This document shows positions 26,591 through 38,742 of a stretch of DNA of 64,000 nt, one piece after another (position 1 is the stretch's first letter; each line of letters begins with the position of its first letter). This DNA is from Nemania diffusa. Lineage: Eukaryota; Ascomycota; Sordariomycetes; Xylariales; Xylariaceae. The translations under genes and the position numbers were made by a program. The stretch lies in contig JBBPUQ010000003.1 of NCBI GenBank assembly GCA_038501195.1, positions 3,626,501-3,690,500 on the forward strand, in the 5' to 3' direction. A model generated the notes under the pieces. That model was not told where the DNA came from, ran no database searches, and worked only from the letters and a program-made list of their open reading frames with translations.

Positions 26591-28149
26591 ACTATAATTA
26601 AATAATGTTTTAACTATAATTAAACTTTAATTTTTTTACTTTTTTTTTTAATATAATATATAACTATATAAGCTTTATTTTTAATAATAATAGTTATATT
26701 ATAATAAATTATATAAAAAATAATTTATTTTTAAGTTTTAATTATATAAATTTTATAAAATAATATATAATTTTAATTATTTTTGTTTTATTAAAGCAAT
26801 AGTTATATATTTAATATAATTAATATAATTTTAAAACTAAAAAATTTAAATTAAAATAACTTTTTTATATTTTAATAAATTATATAATAATTTATGTTTT
26901 TTATAATATAAATATTTTAAACTATATAAATTGATTTAATAAACTATAATAAATTATTAATAATAATAATATATAGTTTTAAAAACTTTTTAAAATATTA
27001 CAAATTAATATTTATTTAAATTTTATTAAAAAACTATTATTATAATAAAAGTTATAATTATTAAATTAATTTTAAAGTTAAATTTTTTAATTTTATAACT
27101 AATACTTTATATAAAAATATCGTTAATTTAATTATTGTTTATATAATAAATTATATAATATTTTATTTTAAATTATTTAAAATTATAAAATTAATTAAAC
27201 TAAGTTTAATATATATTTAATAATTTTATTAATTAATTATTATAAAAAAAAAGTTTTTTATTTATTTTATAAATAAAACATTTTTTTTATTTAATTAATA
27301 TTTTAAAATTGCAATATTATTTTTAATTAAGCAAAAATATAAATTAAAATATTAAAAAAATATAATTAAGCTATAATAATATTAAATATTAATAAAAAAA
27401 ATTTAATATTTAAATAGTTTTTATATAAAATTATATATTAGCTATATTTTAAACTATAATAACTAAAAACTAAAACTTTAAATTTAAATATAAACAAACT
27501 ATATTTTAAAATTAATTTTAATTAAATATATTTCTTTTTAGTTTTTTTTATAAACTATTTAATAAAAACAATTATTAAAAATTATTTTTAATATAATATT
27601 GCAATAAAAATAAAATATTAAAATATTATTAATAATTAAAATTTCGATTATATTTTTAATTAAAATTTAAAATATTTAATTATAAAATTTATTATTATAA
27701 TAATTAATTATAAACAAAACAAATATAATATTAATATTATATAAAATATAAATATAACTATTTAGTTAATTTTATAAAATAATATATTTATTGCTTTTTA
27801 TAATATAATAAATAATAAAATTTAAAAAATTAAATTATAGCTAAAAAAAATTAAATATTTATTATAACAATTTATATATAATATTTTATTACTAATTAAA
27901 CTATAAATTAATAATAAAATATATAATTTTTTATATTTAATTTATTATATATTTTAGTTATTAATAAATTTATATATATATTATATAATTAATTATTATT
28001 ATTTAAATATAACATTTAATTATAAGTTATATTTAAAAAAGTTTTTTTTAAACAAAACTTATTACTTTTATAAAAACTATAAATATTTTAAAAATATTAA
28101 AATATATAATTATAATATAAAAAATTATTAAAATATATTTTTATATTTT

Positions 28150-28665
28150 TATAAAAATTATAAAACTACTTTTATAAAAAAAAGTAATTTTAAATAATAT
28201 AAATAAACTATATATTTTAAAAAAAAACTATTTTTTTATAATATATATAAAACTGCTGTTATAAAAAAAAGTTATTTTAAATAGTATAAATAAACTATAT
28301 ATTTTAAAAAAAAACTGTTTTTTTATAATATATATAAAACTACTTTTATATATAAAAGTAATTTTAAATAATATAAATAAATTATATACTTTAAAAAAAA
28401 ACTGTTTTTTTATAATATATATAAAGCTATTTTTATATAAAAAAATAGTTTTAAATAATATAAATAAATTATATATTTTAAAAAAAAACTGTTTTTTTAT
28501 AATATATATAAAACTATTTTTATATAAAAAAGTAGTTTTAAATAATATAAATAAACTATATATTTTAAAAAAAAACTATTTTTTTATAATATATATAAAG
28601 TTATTTTTATAAAAAAAAATAGTTTTAAATAATATAAATAAACTATATATTTAAAAAAATAACTA
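28150..28665. repeat. Tandem array, unit about 85-87 bp, six units, in arm A
   Basis: Each unit contains TTTTTTTATAATATATATAA, then AAACTACTTTTATA with a variable A-run, AATAATATAAATAAACTATA and TTTTAAAAAAAAACTG. Six units are visible. The mirror array in arm B is split by Copia-1b into about 30,690-30,996 and 39,023-39,300. The array sits about 1.0-1.5 kb from the inner end of the arm. The empty site corresponding to the Copia-1b insertion is near 28,342-28,346. Confidence 0.85.
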
Positions 28666-29569
28666 ATTAATTTAATTAAATAATATAAATTAAATATAAA
28701 TATAAAATTAAAATTATATATAAAAAAGCTAAATTTAAATTTAAATTTAAAATTTTTAATTTATAAATAATTATTTTTAATATAATAAAAATTTAAAATT
28801 AATTTTATAAACTTAATATTTAGTTTTTTTTTTATTAATAAATTAATTTTGTTTAATTTTAACAAATTATTATAAATTTATTATTTATATATTTTAATTA
28901 ATAAAACTAAATAATAAATAAATAATAAAATTAAATAAATTAATTTATATTAAAATTTAAAAGCTATTTTTATAATTATTTAAACTTTTTTATATATAAT
29001 ATTTTAATAATATTAAATTTTTAATAAAAGCTTTTTATATAATATATATTTTATAATTTAATTGTTAAAAAAATAATTTTTAAACAAAAATTTATTTATT
29101 TTAAAATAAAAAATATTAAAGTTTATAATATATATTATTTAATAATAACTAAATATTATAAATATAAACAAGTTTATTTTTAAAATATTATAATATAGTT
29201 TTTAAACTTAAATAAATTAAAAAGTATTTTTAATTAAATATTAAATTAATATTATTTATTAAATAAAAAACAAAATTAATAAAATATAGCTGCTATAAAT
29301 ATAAAATTAAAAAAATTTAGTTTAAATATAAAAAATTATTATTTAAATTTATTTAAAAAAGTTTTAAAAATATAAATATTATAAAATAATTATAAAATTA
29401 AATATTAATTAAATTAATAATAATATATATATTTAAAAATAGTTTTATTTTAAAACTAATTATATATATTTTATAAAATAAAAATAAAAGTTTAAATAAT
29501 AAAAGTATTAAAATATAACTAGTGTTAAAATTTTATAGCTAAATAATGTTTTTGTATATAAAACAGATT
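28666..29569. other. Arm A inner segment, no readable gene
   Basis: Mirrors 29,790-30,690 in arm B nearly base for base (for example 28,740 with about 30,600), with transitions as the main difference. No gene is visible. Confidence 0.65.
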
Positions 29570-29666
29570 TTTATAACAAATTTTTATAGCAGATTTTTGC
29601 AATAGACTTTTATAACATGTGTTTAAAGCTGAGATTTTGCTAAAAATAAAAAATCAAGCTTTTAGC
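29570..29666 (-). repeat. Inner terminal inverted repeat of arm A
   Basis: The reverse complement begins GCTAAAAGCTTG and continues with a T-rich block, TTTTTAGCAAAATCTCAGC and repeated motifs TTGCAAAAATCTG / TATAAAAATTTG. Those repeats match the subterminal motifs of the outer ends. It is noticeably richer in G/C than the rest of the arm. Confidence 0.75.
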
Positions 29667-29684
29667 AGTTAAGTCAACTTAACC
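29667..29684. other. 18-bp junction between the two arms, AGTTAAGTCAACTTAACC
   Basis: This is the mirror axis of the inverted duplication. It is itself a near-perfect palindrome (GTTAAGT, CA, ACTTAAC). It could be the original target sequence trapped between two elements inserted head-to-head, or the scar of hairpin-mediated palindrome formation. Sequence alone does not decide. Confidence 0.7.
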
Positions 29685-29790
29685 GCTAAAGGCTTGATTT
29701 TCTATTTTTAGCAAAATCTCAGCTCTGAACATATGTTGCAAAAATCTGTTGTAAAAATTTACTACAAAAGTCTGCTTTATATATAAAAAT
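29685..29790 (+). repeat. Inner terminal inverted repeat of arm B
   Basis: Starts GCTAAAGGCTTGATTTTC and contains TTGCAAAAATCTGTTG, TAAAAATTTACTAC and AAAAGTCTGC repeats. It is the best preserved of the four termini and the best guide to the original TIR. It mirrors 29,570-29,666. Confidence 0.75.
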
Positions 29791-30689
29791 ATTATTTAGC
29801 TATAAAATTTTAATACTAGTTATATTTTAATATTTTTATTATTTAAGCTTTTATTTTTATTTTATAAAATATATATAATTAGTTTTAAAATAAAGTTATT
29901 TTTAAATATATATATTATTATTAATTTAATTAATGTTTAGTTTTATAATTGTTTTATAATATTTATATTTTTAAAACTTTTTTAAATAAATTTAAATAAT
30001 AACTTTTTATATTTAAATTAAATTTTTTTAGTTTTATATTTATAACAATTATATTTTATTAATTTTATTTTTTATTTAATAAATAATATTAATTTAATAT
30101 TTAATTAAAAATATTTTTTAATTTATTTAAATTTAAAAACTATATTATAATATTTTAAAAATAAATTTGTTTATATTTATAATATTTAGTTATTATTAAA
30201 TAATATATATTATAAATTTTAATATTTTTTATTTTAAAATAAATAGATTTTTATTTAAAAATTATTTCTTTAATAATTAAATTATAAAATATATATTATA
30301 TAAAAAACTTTTATTAAAAATTTAATATTATTAAAATATTATATATAAAAAAGCTTAAATAGCTATAAAAATAATTTTTAAATTTTAATATAAACTAATT
30401 TATTTAATTTTATTATTTATTTATTATTTAATTTTATTAATTAAAATATATAAATAATAAATTTATAATAATTTATTAAAATTAAATAAAATTAATTTAT
30501 TAATAAAAAAAAAACTAAATATTAAATTTGTAAAATTAATTTTAAGTTTTTATTATATTAAAAATAATTATTTATAAATTAAAAATTTTAAATTTAAATT
30601 TAAATTTAGCTTTTTTATATATAACTTTAATTTTATATTTATATTTAATTTATATTATTTAGTTAAATTAATTAGCTGTTTTTTTAAAT

Positions 30690-30996
30690 ATATAGCTTAT
30701 TTATATTATTTAAAATTACTTTTTTTTATAAAAATAGCTTTATATATATTATAAAAAAACAGTTTTTTTTTAAAATATATAATTTGTTTATACTACTTAA
30801 AATTACTTTTTTATATAAAAATAGTTTTATATATATTATAAAAAAACAATTTTTTTTTAAAATATATAGTTTATTTATATTATTTAAAACTACTTTTTTA
30901 TATAAAAGTAGTTTTATATATATTATAAAAAAACAGTTTTTTTTTAAAATATATAGTTTGTTTATACTATTTAAAATTATTTTTATATATAAAAAT
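30690..30996. repeat. First part of the 85-87-bp tandem array in arm B
   Basis: Three to four units, the reverse complement of the array at 28,150-28,665. The array is interrupted at 30,996 by Copia-1b and resumes at 39,023. The apparent 72-residue frame here is a by-product of a repeat unit of 29 codons. Confidence 0.85.
30992..30996. repeat. Target-site duplication AAAAT, left of Copia-1b
   Basis: AAAAT abuts the TGTT of the left LTR. The same AAAAT follows the right LTR at 39,023-39,027. Confidence 0.9.
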
Positions 30997-31258
30997 TGTT
31001 AAAATATTAGTATTAGTTACAACTATATGTTGCAGTTTGTATGCTGTAGTACTTATACTGCAGTTGTACAAATAAGTATATAGTTACATGGGCAGACATT
31101 TATTTCGTATGCTAGCAGAGATTTTATCTACAATGAAATCTTTAGCTATACGAAAAAACTTTTTTCAGAATAATTAATATAGATATAGTACAACTAGCTT
31201 TGTATTCTGTTTATATGTAACCTATATGTACTATTGTATGTATATAGTTTATTTAATA
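30997..31258 (+). repeat. 5' LTR of Copia-1b (262 bp)
   Basis: Begins TGTTAAAATATTAG and ends ...TTTATTTAATA (terminal CA changed to TA). Pairs with 38,761-39,022 and, reversed, with the Copia-1a LTRs. Confidence 0.9.
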
Positions 31259-31310
31259 CTAATTAGTAGTTGTAAAATGTACTATAAATTAGCAAAAATA
31301 AAGATAGAGC
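31259..31310 (+). promoter_or_regulatory. Conserved leader after the 5' LTR, possible primer-binding region
   Basis: The first bases inside the LTR (CTAATTAGTAGTTGTAAAAT, then a block with ATAAATTAGCAAAA) recur in Copia-1a and also in Copia-2, although the two families have unrelated LTRs. The position is that of a primer-binding site, but no match to a tRNA 3' end starting TGG is present. The priming tRNA is not identified. Confidence 0.45.
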
Positions 31311-34300
31311 TAGCTTAAAGCTTAATTAAACCTAATAAGTTTTTGTATTATACTTTGAAGTTTTTGCTTTATATAAATCGAGTAATTTTTATATAACAAA
31401 GTTTAAAATAAAAAATCAAGTTCGATTATTATATTAAAGTATACTTTATAACATTATAAAGTTTTAAATATAAAAAGTAATACTAAAAACGATAATATAT
31501 AATTATATTAAACTATTTGTTGTATAATAGCTAAATAATAAAACTTTTTTATTTTTTATTTTATATTTTTAATTACTATAATATTAAAACAGTTATATAA
31601 CAAAAGAAAACTTTTTATTGTATGCAATAACAATAACTAATATAATAAGATCGTTTTTAACTATAGATTTTTAAAACGTTATATATAAAAGTATATTAAT
31701 GTTTAACTATAGAACTAAAAGCTTAACATTGTAACAGCAACACTAATTATGCTTAATATTTAAGTAGTTTGTTATATTATTAAATATAAATATTTGAATT
31801 TAATTAGCTAGCTGTTATAAAAGTTGTATATTAAAAACTTTAAATACTGAGTATATAAAATATAAGATTGAATAAACAAACTAGTTCGACAAAAATTGTT
31901 TAATATTTTGAAATAAAAAAGCGTATAATATAATAGCAACAATAGTATAAAATAACAAACAAAATTTATATAAATCGTATAAAGCTAATACTTATTTAAT
32001 AATAATAAATAAGCTTTTTTTTTAGCTATTTAATCGATTTTACTACTTTTTGTATAAATATTTAATTTATTAACTCTAAGCTAATAGCTTTGTATAACTA
32101 CAAACAATATAAATATATTTTAACTAAAATTGATATAACTAAAATTAATTTTAAATATATGTTTTTAAACATTTATAAAAAAAAATAATAAACTGTTTAT
32201 ATAACTAATTATTAAATATAAATATATTTTCAACTTTATATATTAATATATAATAACTACTAGCTATAAGCTAAATTTTCAATTAATTTATAAGTACTTT
32301 ATAATATATTACTTTTTATATACTTTTAAACAATAGTTTTATATTTGTATAATATTTGATTTAACAACATTAGATATATTTTTTAAGTTATTTTTAATTT
32401 AAAACGTACGAAATAAAATAATTTTACTAAAAAAGTATGTTATTTTTTAGAAAATATAAAAAAAAAAAAAAAACTATTTTAGCAAGCTATACAATTTGTT
32501 ATATAATAAAGCACGATTATTTATTAGTATATATTAACAACTTAAAATAATAAAAAACTAATATTACGCTGTTTTTTTAACAATACTAAAAAGTTGTATA
32601 GAAAATTTCTATATATATAATATTAAACTAAAAAAAATATAAAGTAAAATCTACTATATAATAAATATTTATTTTAATATTAATATAAATTATAGCTAGT
32701 ATTAAATTAATTGAACTAATATTACTTTTATATAAATTAAAAAAAAAAACTTCGATTTATTTGTTTATAATATATTTAATATTATAATTATAAAGTTTGC
32801 AAAAATATAACAAACTTTTAACACAAATTACTAAAACGAAATTTAGTTTAATATAACTATTGTATAAATATACTAAAGTATATTAAAGCTAATAATAGTT
32901 TTAGTATTTTAAAAACTTATATACAAAAGTTTTTTTGCTAATTTACAAGCTTGTTTTTAAATAGCAAACGAAAATAAATCAAAATATTTTATATAAAAAA
33001 CAAATAATATATATTTTACTAACTAAAAATATTATTAAAACAATTATATAAAAAGTTTTCGATTTAAAAATATATAAAAATTTTTAAGTTTGTTTAATAT
33101 TTAATAGAATTTTATACAATTAAAAAAATAACTTATTTAAAGCTTTTATATAAACAAAAAATATTTTATATATAAAAAGCTAAACTGCTAATTAATTAAC
33201 TATATATTTTAAAAAAAAGCTTATGTTAAAAGTATATATTTTAATTTATATAAAACAATTTTTAATTATATATTAATATTTAATTAGTTTTTAATATATT
33301 TTATAAAATATAAAAAATATATTAAACTAAAGTTAAACAAAAGTAACTAAAAAATTAACAAAAAATAAAAAAATTAATCGATTTAATTTTTTATAAATAA
33401 TATATTTATATATTATATAACAAATAAAAATATTTAAAACTAAAGTATTATTATTTTGTTTAATTAATTTATATTAAATAACTAATATTATATAAAATAT
33501 TAAAATAAACTATAAAATATAAACACTTTTAATTATTTAATAATAGAAAAAGTACAACTAAAAGTTTATTTTTAGATATACTTTTATATAAAAATAAATT
33601 AAATATTAAAAACAGCGTATATTTGTTTTAGTAATAGCTATATAATTATTACAATTAATACTGTATAAATAAAGAATATATTAAATATAACAACTTATTA
33701 TATTTTTAATATAGCAATATTATTTTTGTTTTTTTTTAAAAATACCGATTGTTTAAAAGTATATTTTAATAATATAAAAGATTTAATTGTACAATATAAT
33801 AAAAAAACTATTTCTATTATATATAAATAAAAATATTTATTTTTTAATATAAATTTATATAAAGTTAATATATATTTTATAAAAATAAAACTTTGATAGC
33901 TATATTGTTGTTTTAAATACTTTTGTATAAAATATTTATATAAAATGTTTAATTATATAAAATATAATATAAACTATTTAATTTTAAAAAAAATCTAGAA
34001 ATTTTGTTATTATTGTTAATTGTACAATTAAACATTTCAACGTTTTAAATTTTCAATTAAAAATAATTGCGATTTTAATTATAAAGTAATAATTAATACT
34101 ATACAAATAAACAGCAAACAAGTTTTTTATATTATTAATGCTACAATATTTTTTTAAACAGCGATATTTTTAAAATTTATATTTATATATAATATATAAA
34201 AAATACTATATAAATATTAAATTAATATATATTAAAAACTGCTAAACTATATTGTTTACGATTTAAGTATTAACTTTTTGTTCGAAAAATTTCAAAACTA

Positions 34301-35348
34301 TATATAAATAGTAAATATATAATATTATACAATATTTATTAAAGCTTATTAAACAGTAAACAAAGTAAAAAAAATATATAAATTATTTTAATATATATAT
34401 AACATTTTTAAAGCAAAAATAAACTATTGTATAAAATAAAAGTCGATTTTATAAATAACAATTAAAGCTTTAAATAATATTATAAAACTAAACAGCTTTA
34501 TATTTATTTTATTAGTTTTTAATACATATTTAAAAGTTAACTAAAACTTACTTTTATTGCTAAATATTATATAAAAAGTTAAAGCAATAAAAAAAGCAAT
34601 AAAAATGTTGTACAAAAAACATATAAAAATCGAAATTAATTGCATAATTAATAAATGTAACAGCTTAATTATATATAATATATTTTTACTATTTTTAAAA
34701 AACGAAATATTTATATAAAAAAAAAAACAAAGCTAAAATAAACTATATAAAATTTAATCGATTAAAAAATTAAACATTATTGTTAATTTAATAAATAGCT
34801 TAGTATATTTTTAATATATACAAATAAAACTTTATTACTATATAAAAAAAATATAATTACTAAAAAACTAAAAAATAAATTTAATAAAAGTTCAATATTT
34901 TTAAACTTTTATTATATAAAAAAAACATAGTAAACTAAAAAAAAACGTAAATATATATATAACTTTTATATAACAAATTAATTATAGTTTTTTTATAGCA
35001 AAAAAATAAAAAATATATATATTAGCAGTAAAATTATAAAAAAATAGCATAATTAATACACCTAAAGCGCTATTTAAAAAATCAAACATTATTAAAATTA
35101 ACAACTTTATTATATAAAAAGTATTTTAGTTTATTAAATATAATTAAACAAAATATAAAAATATTTAAATTTTTAAGTTTTGTTTTATACAAAAAGTTAA
35201 AAAAAAAACAACTAAGTTATATAAAAAGTTAAAACTTATTATATAAAAGTATAACAATTTTAAAAAAAAATTAATATTTATTTAATTTTCGACTATTTAG
35301 CAAATAAGCTAAAAACTATTGTTTATATTTAGATTTTTGCTAATTTGT
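31311..35348 (+). pseudogene. Copia-1b upstream coding remnant (gag/integrase region expected)
   Basis: Counterpart of 17,581-21,670 reversed. It is more strongly RIP-mutated, and no domain is readable on its own. Assigned by position and by matching Copia-1a. Confidence 0.5.
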
Positions 35349-36633
35349 AACTATAATATTTCAAATAAACTTCAAAATATTATATAAGTGTATATATAGT
35401 TAAAAAATAAACTAGTAAAAAAGATTTTTGTATAACTGTTAACTAAACTAAAGTCTAAATATTCCGAAAATATTATTTTAAAAATTATATAACTATTATA
35501 TAAACTAGCTAAGTTAAAACTGTATTAGTTTAAAATATATTACTAATACTACTGTAAAAAAACTTGATATATTTATATTTATATATAATTTATATTTTTT
35601 ATATATAATAAAATAAGCTGATAATTTTAGTATTATAAGTTTGTAAATAAATAATATATTTAGTTTTGTTATACTGAATTTTTTAGCAAAAAAAAAATAT
35701 AAACTATAATAAGCTAGCTTTTATATAAAACTAAAAGAAATATTTCGATTAAATTATTTAATTAAATTTAATAGCAAATAAGTTATTTTATTATATAAAA
35801 ATAATATAACTTTAATTTAAAAAAGTTAAAGTAATTAACTAGCTTTGATTAACTATTATATAAAAAAAGCTATTTAAAAATATATTTTATAATATATATA
35901 AAAAATATATATTAGTAGTATATATTAATTAAAAGCTGTATATAATTTATTAATAGCTATATAAATAATTAATTTTTAATTAAATAATATTAAAAATTTA
36001 AATTAAAAAATTTAATAGCAAATAAACAATTTTAACTATAAGTTAACTTTTATACTACTAAATTTAAATTATATAAAGTTGTTTATATTTATTAATAAAT
36101 TATTTATAAATAATATAAATATAACTTTGTAGCTTAGATTTATTATTATATTAACAACAAAATAACATATAAAAAACAATTTAAGTTTTAAAATTACTAG
36201 TAATATTATATACTAAAATTTAAGTAAATATAAAAAAGTTATTTATAATATATTTGTAAGTAAGCTATATAATATAGTTAATAGTTTTGATAATACAATC
36301 GTTTTATATATAATAATTCAATAAATTTTAATTATACTAAGAATTATTTTAATTTTAGCAGTTTTATATTTAAATTTAAAATTTTTGTATAATTGTTTAA
36401 TTAAGCTTAAAACAACATAAAAAAAACAGCTTATAATTAATATTATATTATTTTGCAAATTGTACAAAAAAAAAGAAATTTTTAAAATATAATAAATAAA
36501 CAGCGCTAATAATTCTATTAACACATTTACGAAGCAAAAACTAAACTAAATATTTAAAATTTTAATATTTACTAATAAGTTTATTATATAAATTAAAGTA
36601 TTAGTAAATAAAGTAAAAACAAATATATAATAA
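35349..36633 (+). pseudogene. Copia-1b pol remnant: reverse transcriptase and RNase H
   Basis: Matches the 428-codon Copia-1a remnant along its length, with stops at former glutamine and tryptophan codons. The RT active site equivalent to TDD is at 35,647-35,655 and reads I-N-N. The KLKETFRLNYSI block of Copia-1a is still recognisable around 35,725-35,765, and the C-terminal SADIFTK region lies near 36,510-36,540. My end points imply one net base of difference from Copia-1a, so a small indel is likely, but I did not locate it. Non-functional. Confidence 0.85.
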
Positions 36634-36722
36634 AAAAACAACTGTTATATAAAAACCGCTTTTTTTTTATATAAAAAAGCATATATTTAAAATATTACAA
36701 AAAACTTACTTTTAACAAGCAA

Positions 36723-36790
36723 GTTTTAATAATATAATAATAATATATGCAACTTTTTTTGTATGTTTTAAGTTTGATTTTTAATTAAAG
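36723..36790 (+). ncRNA. tRNA-like segment, copy 2 equivalent, in Copia-1b
   Basis: The reversed equivalent of 16,143-16,211: TTTTAATAATATAATAATAA, then a T-arm-like AAGTTTGATTTTTAA. Heavily mutated. Recognised by comparison with the other three copies. Confidence 0.35.
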
Positions 36791-36958
36791 TATATATTTA
36801 AAGTAAATTAACATAAATAGCACATTTTAAGTATAGTTTTTTTTATACAGTATTTTATTTTTGTATAATATAAAACAACCTTTGTATAAAAGCCGCTTTT
36901 TTTTTTATATAAAAAAGCATATATTTAAACATTATAAAAGATTTATTTTTAATAAACA

Positions 36959-37027
36959 GGTTTTAATAGTGTAGCAATAACATATGTAGCATTTACTATA
37001 TGTTTTAAGTTCGATTTTTAACTAAAG
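36959..37027 (+). ncRNA. tRNA-like segment, copy 1 equivalent, in Copia-1b
   Basis: Contains a TAGTGTAGCAATAAC D-arm, a CATATGTAG/CTATATG anticodon-arm-like hairpin and the T-arm core AAGTTCGATTTTTAAC. It is the clearest of the two Copia-1b copies, about 238 bp from the other. As in Copia-1a it is not a canonical tRNA. Confidence 0.45.
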
Positions 37028-37073
37028 TATGTATAGTTTTAAGTTTATATTAATTATAAATTTAAAGCTGTAT

Positions 37074-37076
<3 letters not shown>

Positions 37077-37107
<31 letters not shown>
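37077..37107. repeat. Poly(T) run of 31 in Copia-1b
   Basis: Uninterrupted T run. The matching run in Copia-1a (15,836-15,848) is only 13 A long, so this tract differs strongly in length between the two copies. Confidence 0.9.
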
Positions 37108-37108
<1 letters not shown>

Positions 37109-37129
37109 TTGTATGTGTTTAAAACTATT

Positions 37130-37340
37130 TATATATAATATAGCTTTATTTTATATCAATAGCTATATATATATACAATATATTTTTACTTTATATTAAC
37201 AGCTATATATATATATAATATATTTTTACTATATGTCAACAGCTATATATATATATAATATATATTTATTATATATTAACTAATATATATATATATAATA
37301 TACTTTTATTTTGAATTAACTAATAAATATATATACAATA
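37130..37340 (+). repeat. Tandem array, unit about 62 bp, in the Copia-1b 3' region
   Basis: Reversed counterpart of 15,540-15,800, with three to four units built on AACAGCTATATATATATA and AATATATTTTTACT. Confidence 0.8.
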
Positions 37341-37532
37341 AATTTTTACATTTAAAAAAAAGTCAAAAAATATATATACATTTGATAATTTATATATAAT
37401 ATAAAACATTTTAGTATATATATATATAAAAAACATTTATATAATATATACAAAAAAAACATTATTAAAAAAAACTAAAAAATTAAATTTGTTATTTTTT
37501 AACTATTGTATAAAAAGCAAAACAAAACTAAA

Positions 37533-37534
<2 letters not shown>

Positions 37535-37566
<32 letters not shown>
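37535..37566. repeat. Poly(T) run of 32 in Copia-1b
   Basis: Counterpart of the 27-base poly(A) at 15,294-15,320. Confidence 0.9.
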
Positions 37567-37569
<3 letters not shown>

Positions 37570-38091
37570 TTTATAAGCTACGTTAAAAACAACAAGCGCT
37601 ATATAAACGCTAAATATATATACTATATATGTTTTTTTAAAAACTAAAAACTTAATAATACTTAATAAACAGTATACTAATATAGCGCTAATAACTATTT
37701 CGAAAACTGTTAGTACAAAACAATATAATTAAATCTTGACTTTGGACTAAAATAGCTTGAAAATATTTCTTTTAGTATACAAGCTTTGCTTAGATATTTA
37801 TAAAGATATTTAAAACTAATATCCAAAAAATGATATTAATAAAAAAAGCAGCACAAACAACACTTTTTTTAGCTTATTATACAATTAAATATATTAGCTA
37901 AAAATATATAAAAAAATTTATTTATATAAAAATAAAATATATATTTATATAAAGCAACTATATAAAAGCTTAATAAATTCGGCTTTTGGTTAAAAAGCTG
38001 TATACTTTTACTGCGTTATTGTTTTTAGTTCAGACAAAGTTTTAAAACTACAACATGCTGCTTAAAAAAACAAGTATAAAGCAAAAGCAAG

Positions 38092-38235
38092 TAGTAACTA
38101 TTATGCTGCTGCTGCTGCTACTATATAACAAATATATATATATAAATAAGTAAATATATATAAATATATATATATATATATATGTATGTATATATGTGTT
38201 ATATATATGTATAAATAAATAAATAAATAAACAAA
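38092..38235. repeat. TGC trinucleotide run and TA/TTTA microsatellite in Copia-1b
   Basis: ATGCTGCTGCTGCTGCTAC is followed by TA-rich microsatellite and TAAATAAATAAA. Reversed counterpart of 14,635-14,775. Confidence 0.8.
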
Positions 38236-38742
38236 CAAATATACAAAAAAAAAACAAAAAAAAAAAAACAAAAATAAACAAAAACTAGCTAAATATTTAT
38301 ATTTAAAATTTTATGCTATACAAGCTAATATTTTAATTAATATTGTTTATTTTTTTTATATAATATTTAATATTTTTTTCTTTTTATATAACAGTTATTT
38401 ATTAAGCAAATAAATCAACAAATAACTATTAATTAATTAACTATATAAAGTTTACTAAATTAACTATTAATAATTTATTATAAACTTTATTGCTATATAA
38501 AAAAGTTATTTTTAATAAACTAATTAAAGCTAGCAATTTAATAAATAGCGATTTGCTATTTTAACTAATCAAAAATATTATATAATATATAAACTAAGTT
38601 AATATAGCAAACAATTAAATTATACTATTTATATATAACTATAAAACAATCGATTTATTATACAACAAAATTAAGTTATTATAAAATATATTATTTTTTT
38701 GTTTTTTATTTTTTTATTTTTATATAATACTTAGTTGTAACT

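Larger units (their letters stand above)
3930..29666 (+). mobile_element. Arm A: RIP-erased giant TIR element (about 17.6 kb) with a nested Copia-1a
   Basis: The segment is mirrored by arm B (29,685-61,361). Checked correspondences include 3,930 with 61,361, 6,291 with 59,000, 8,077 with about 51,290, 9,160 with about 50,200, 12,592 with about 46,755, 26,460 with about 40,920, and 28,740 with about 30,600. Its two ends carry similar sequence in inverted orientation (GCTTGATTTTTTATTTTTAGC at the inner end, a RIP-altered version at the outer end), as expected for a DNA transposon. Without the 8,100-bp retrotransposon and its duplicated target it is about 17,632 bp. Composition is roughly nine-tenths A/T by eye and no protein domain can be read, so the class (Maverick-like, hAT, Mutator, CACTA or other) stays open. 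The plus strand is arbitrary. A segmental duplication of several old transposons is the main alternative, but shared termini at all four ends favour a single element. Confidence 0.7.

Noticed and set aside
28150..28665. CRISPR-like regular array
   Set aside because: Units are contiguous tandem repeats without unique spacers, in a eukaryotic genome context.
30784..31002. Frames of 72 and 114 residues (30,784-31,002 and 38,971-39,315) with a 29-residue repeat
   Set aside because: They are produced by the 85-87-bp tandem array, which happens to be open in one frame. The second begins inside an LTR.
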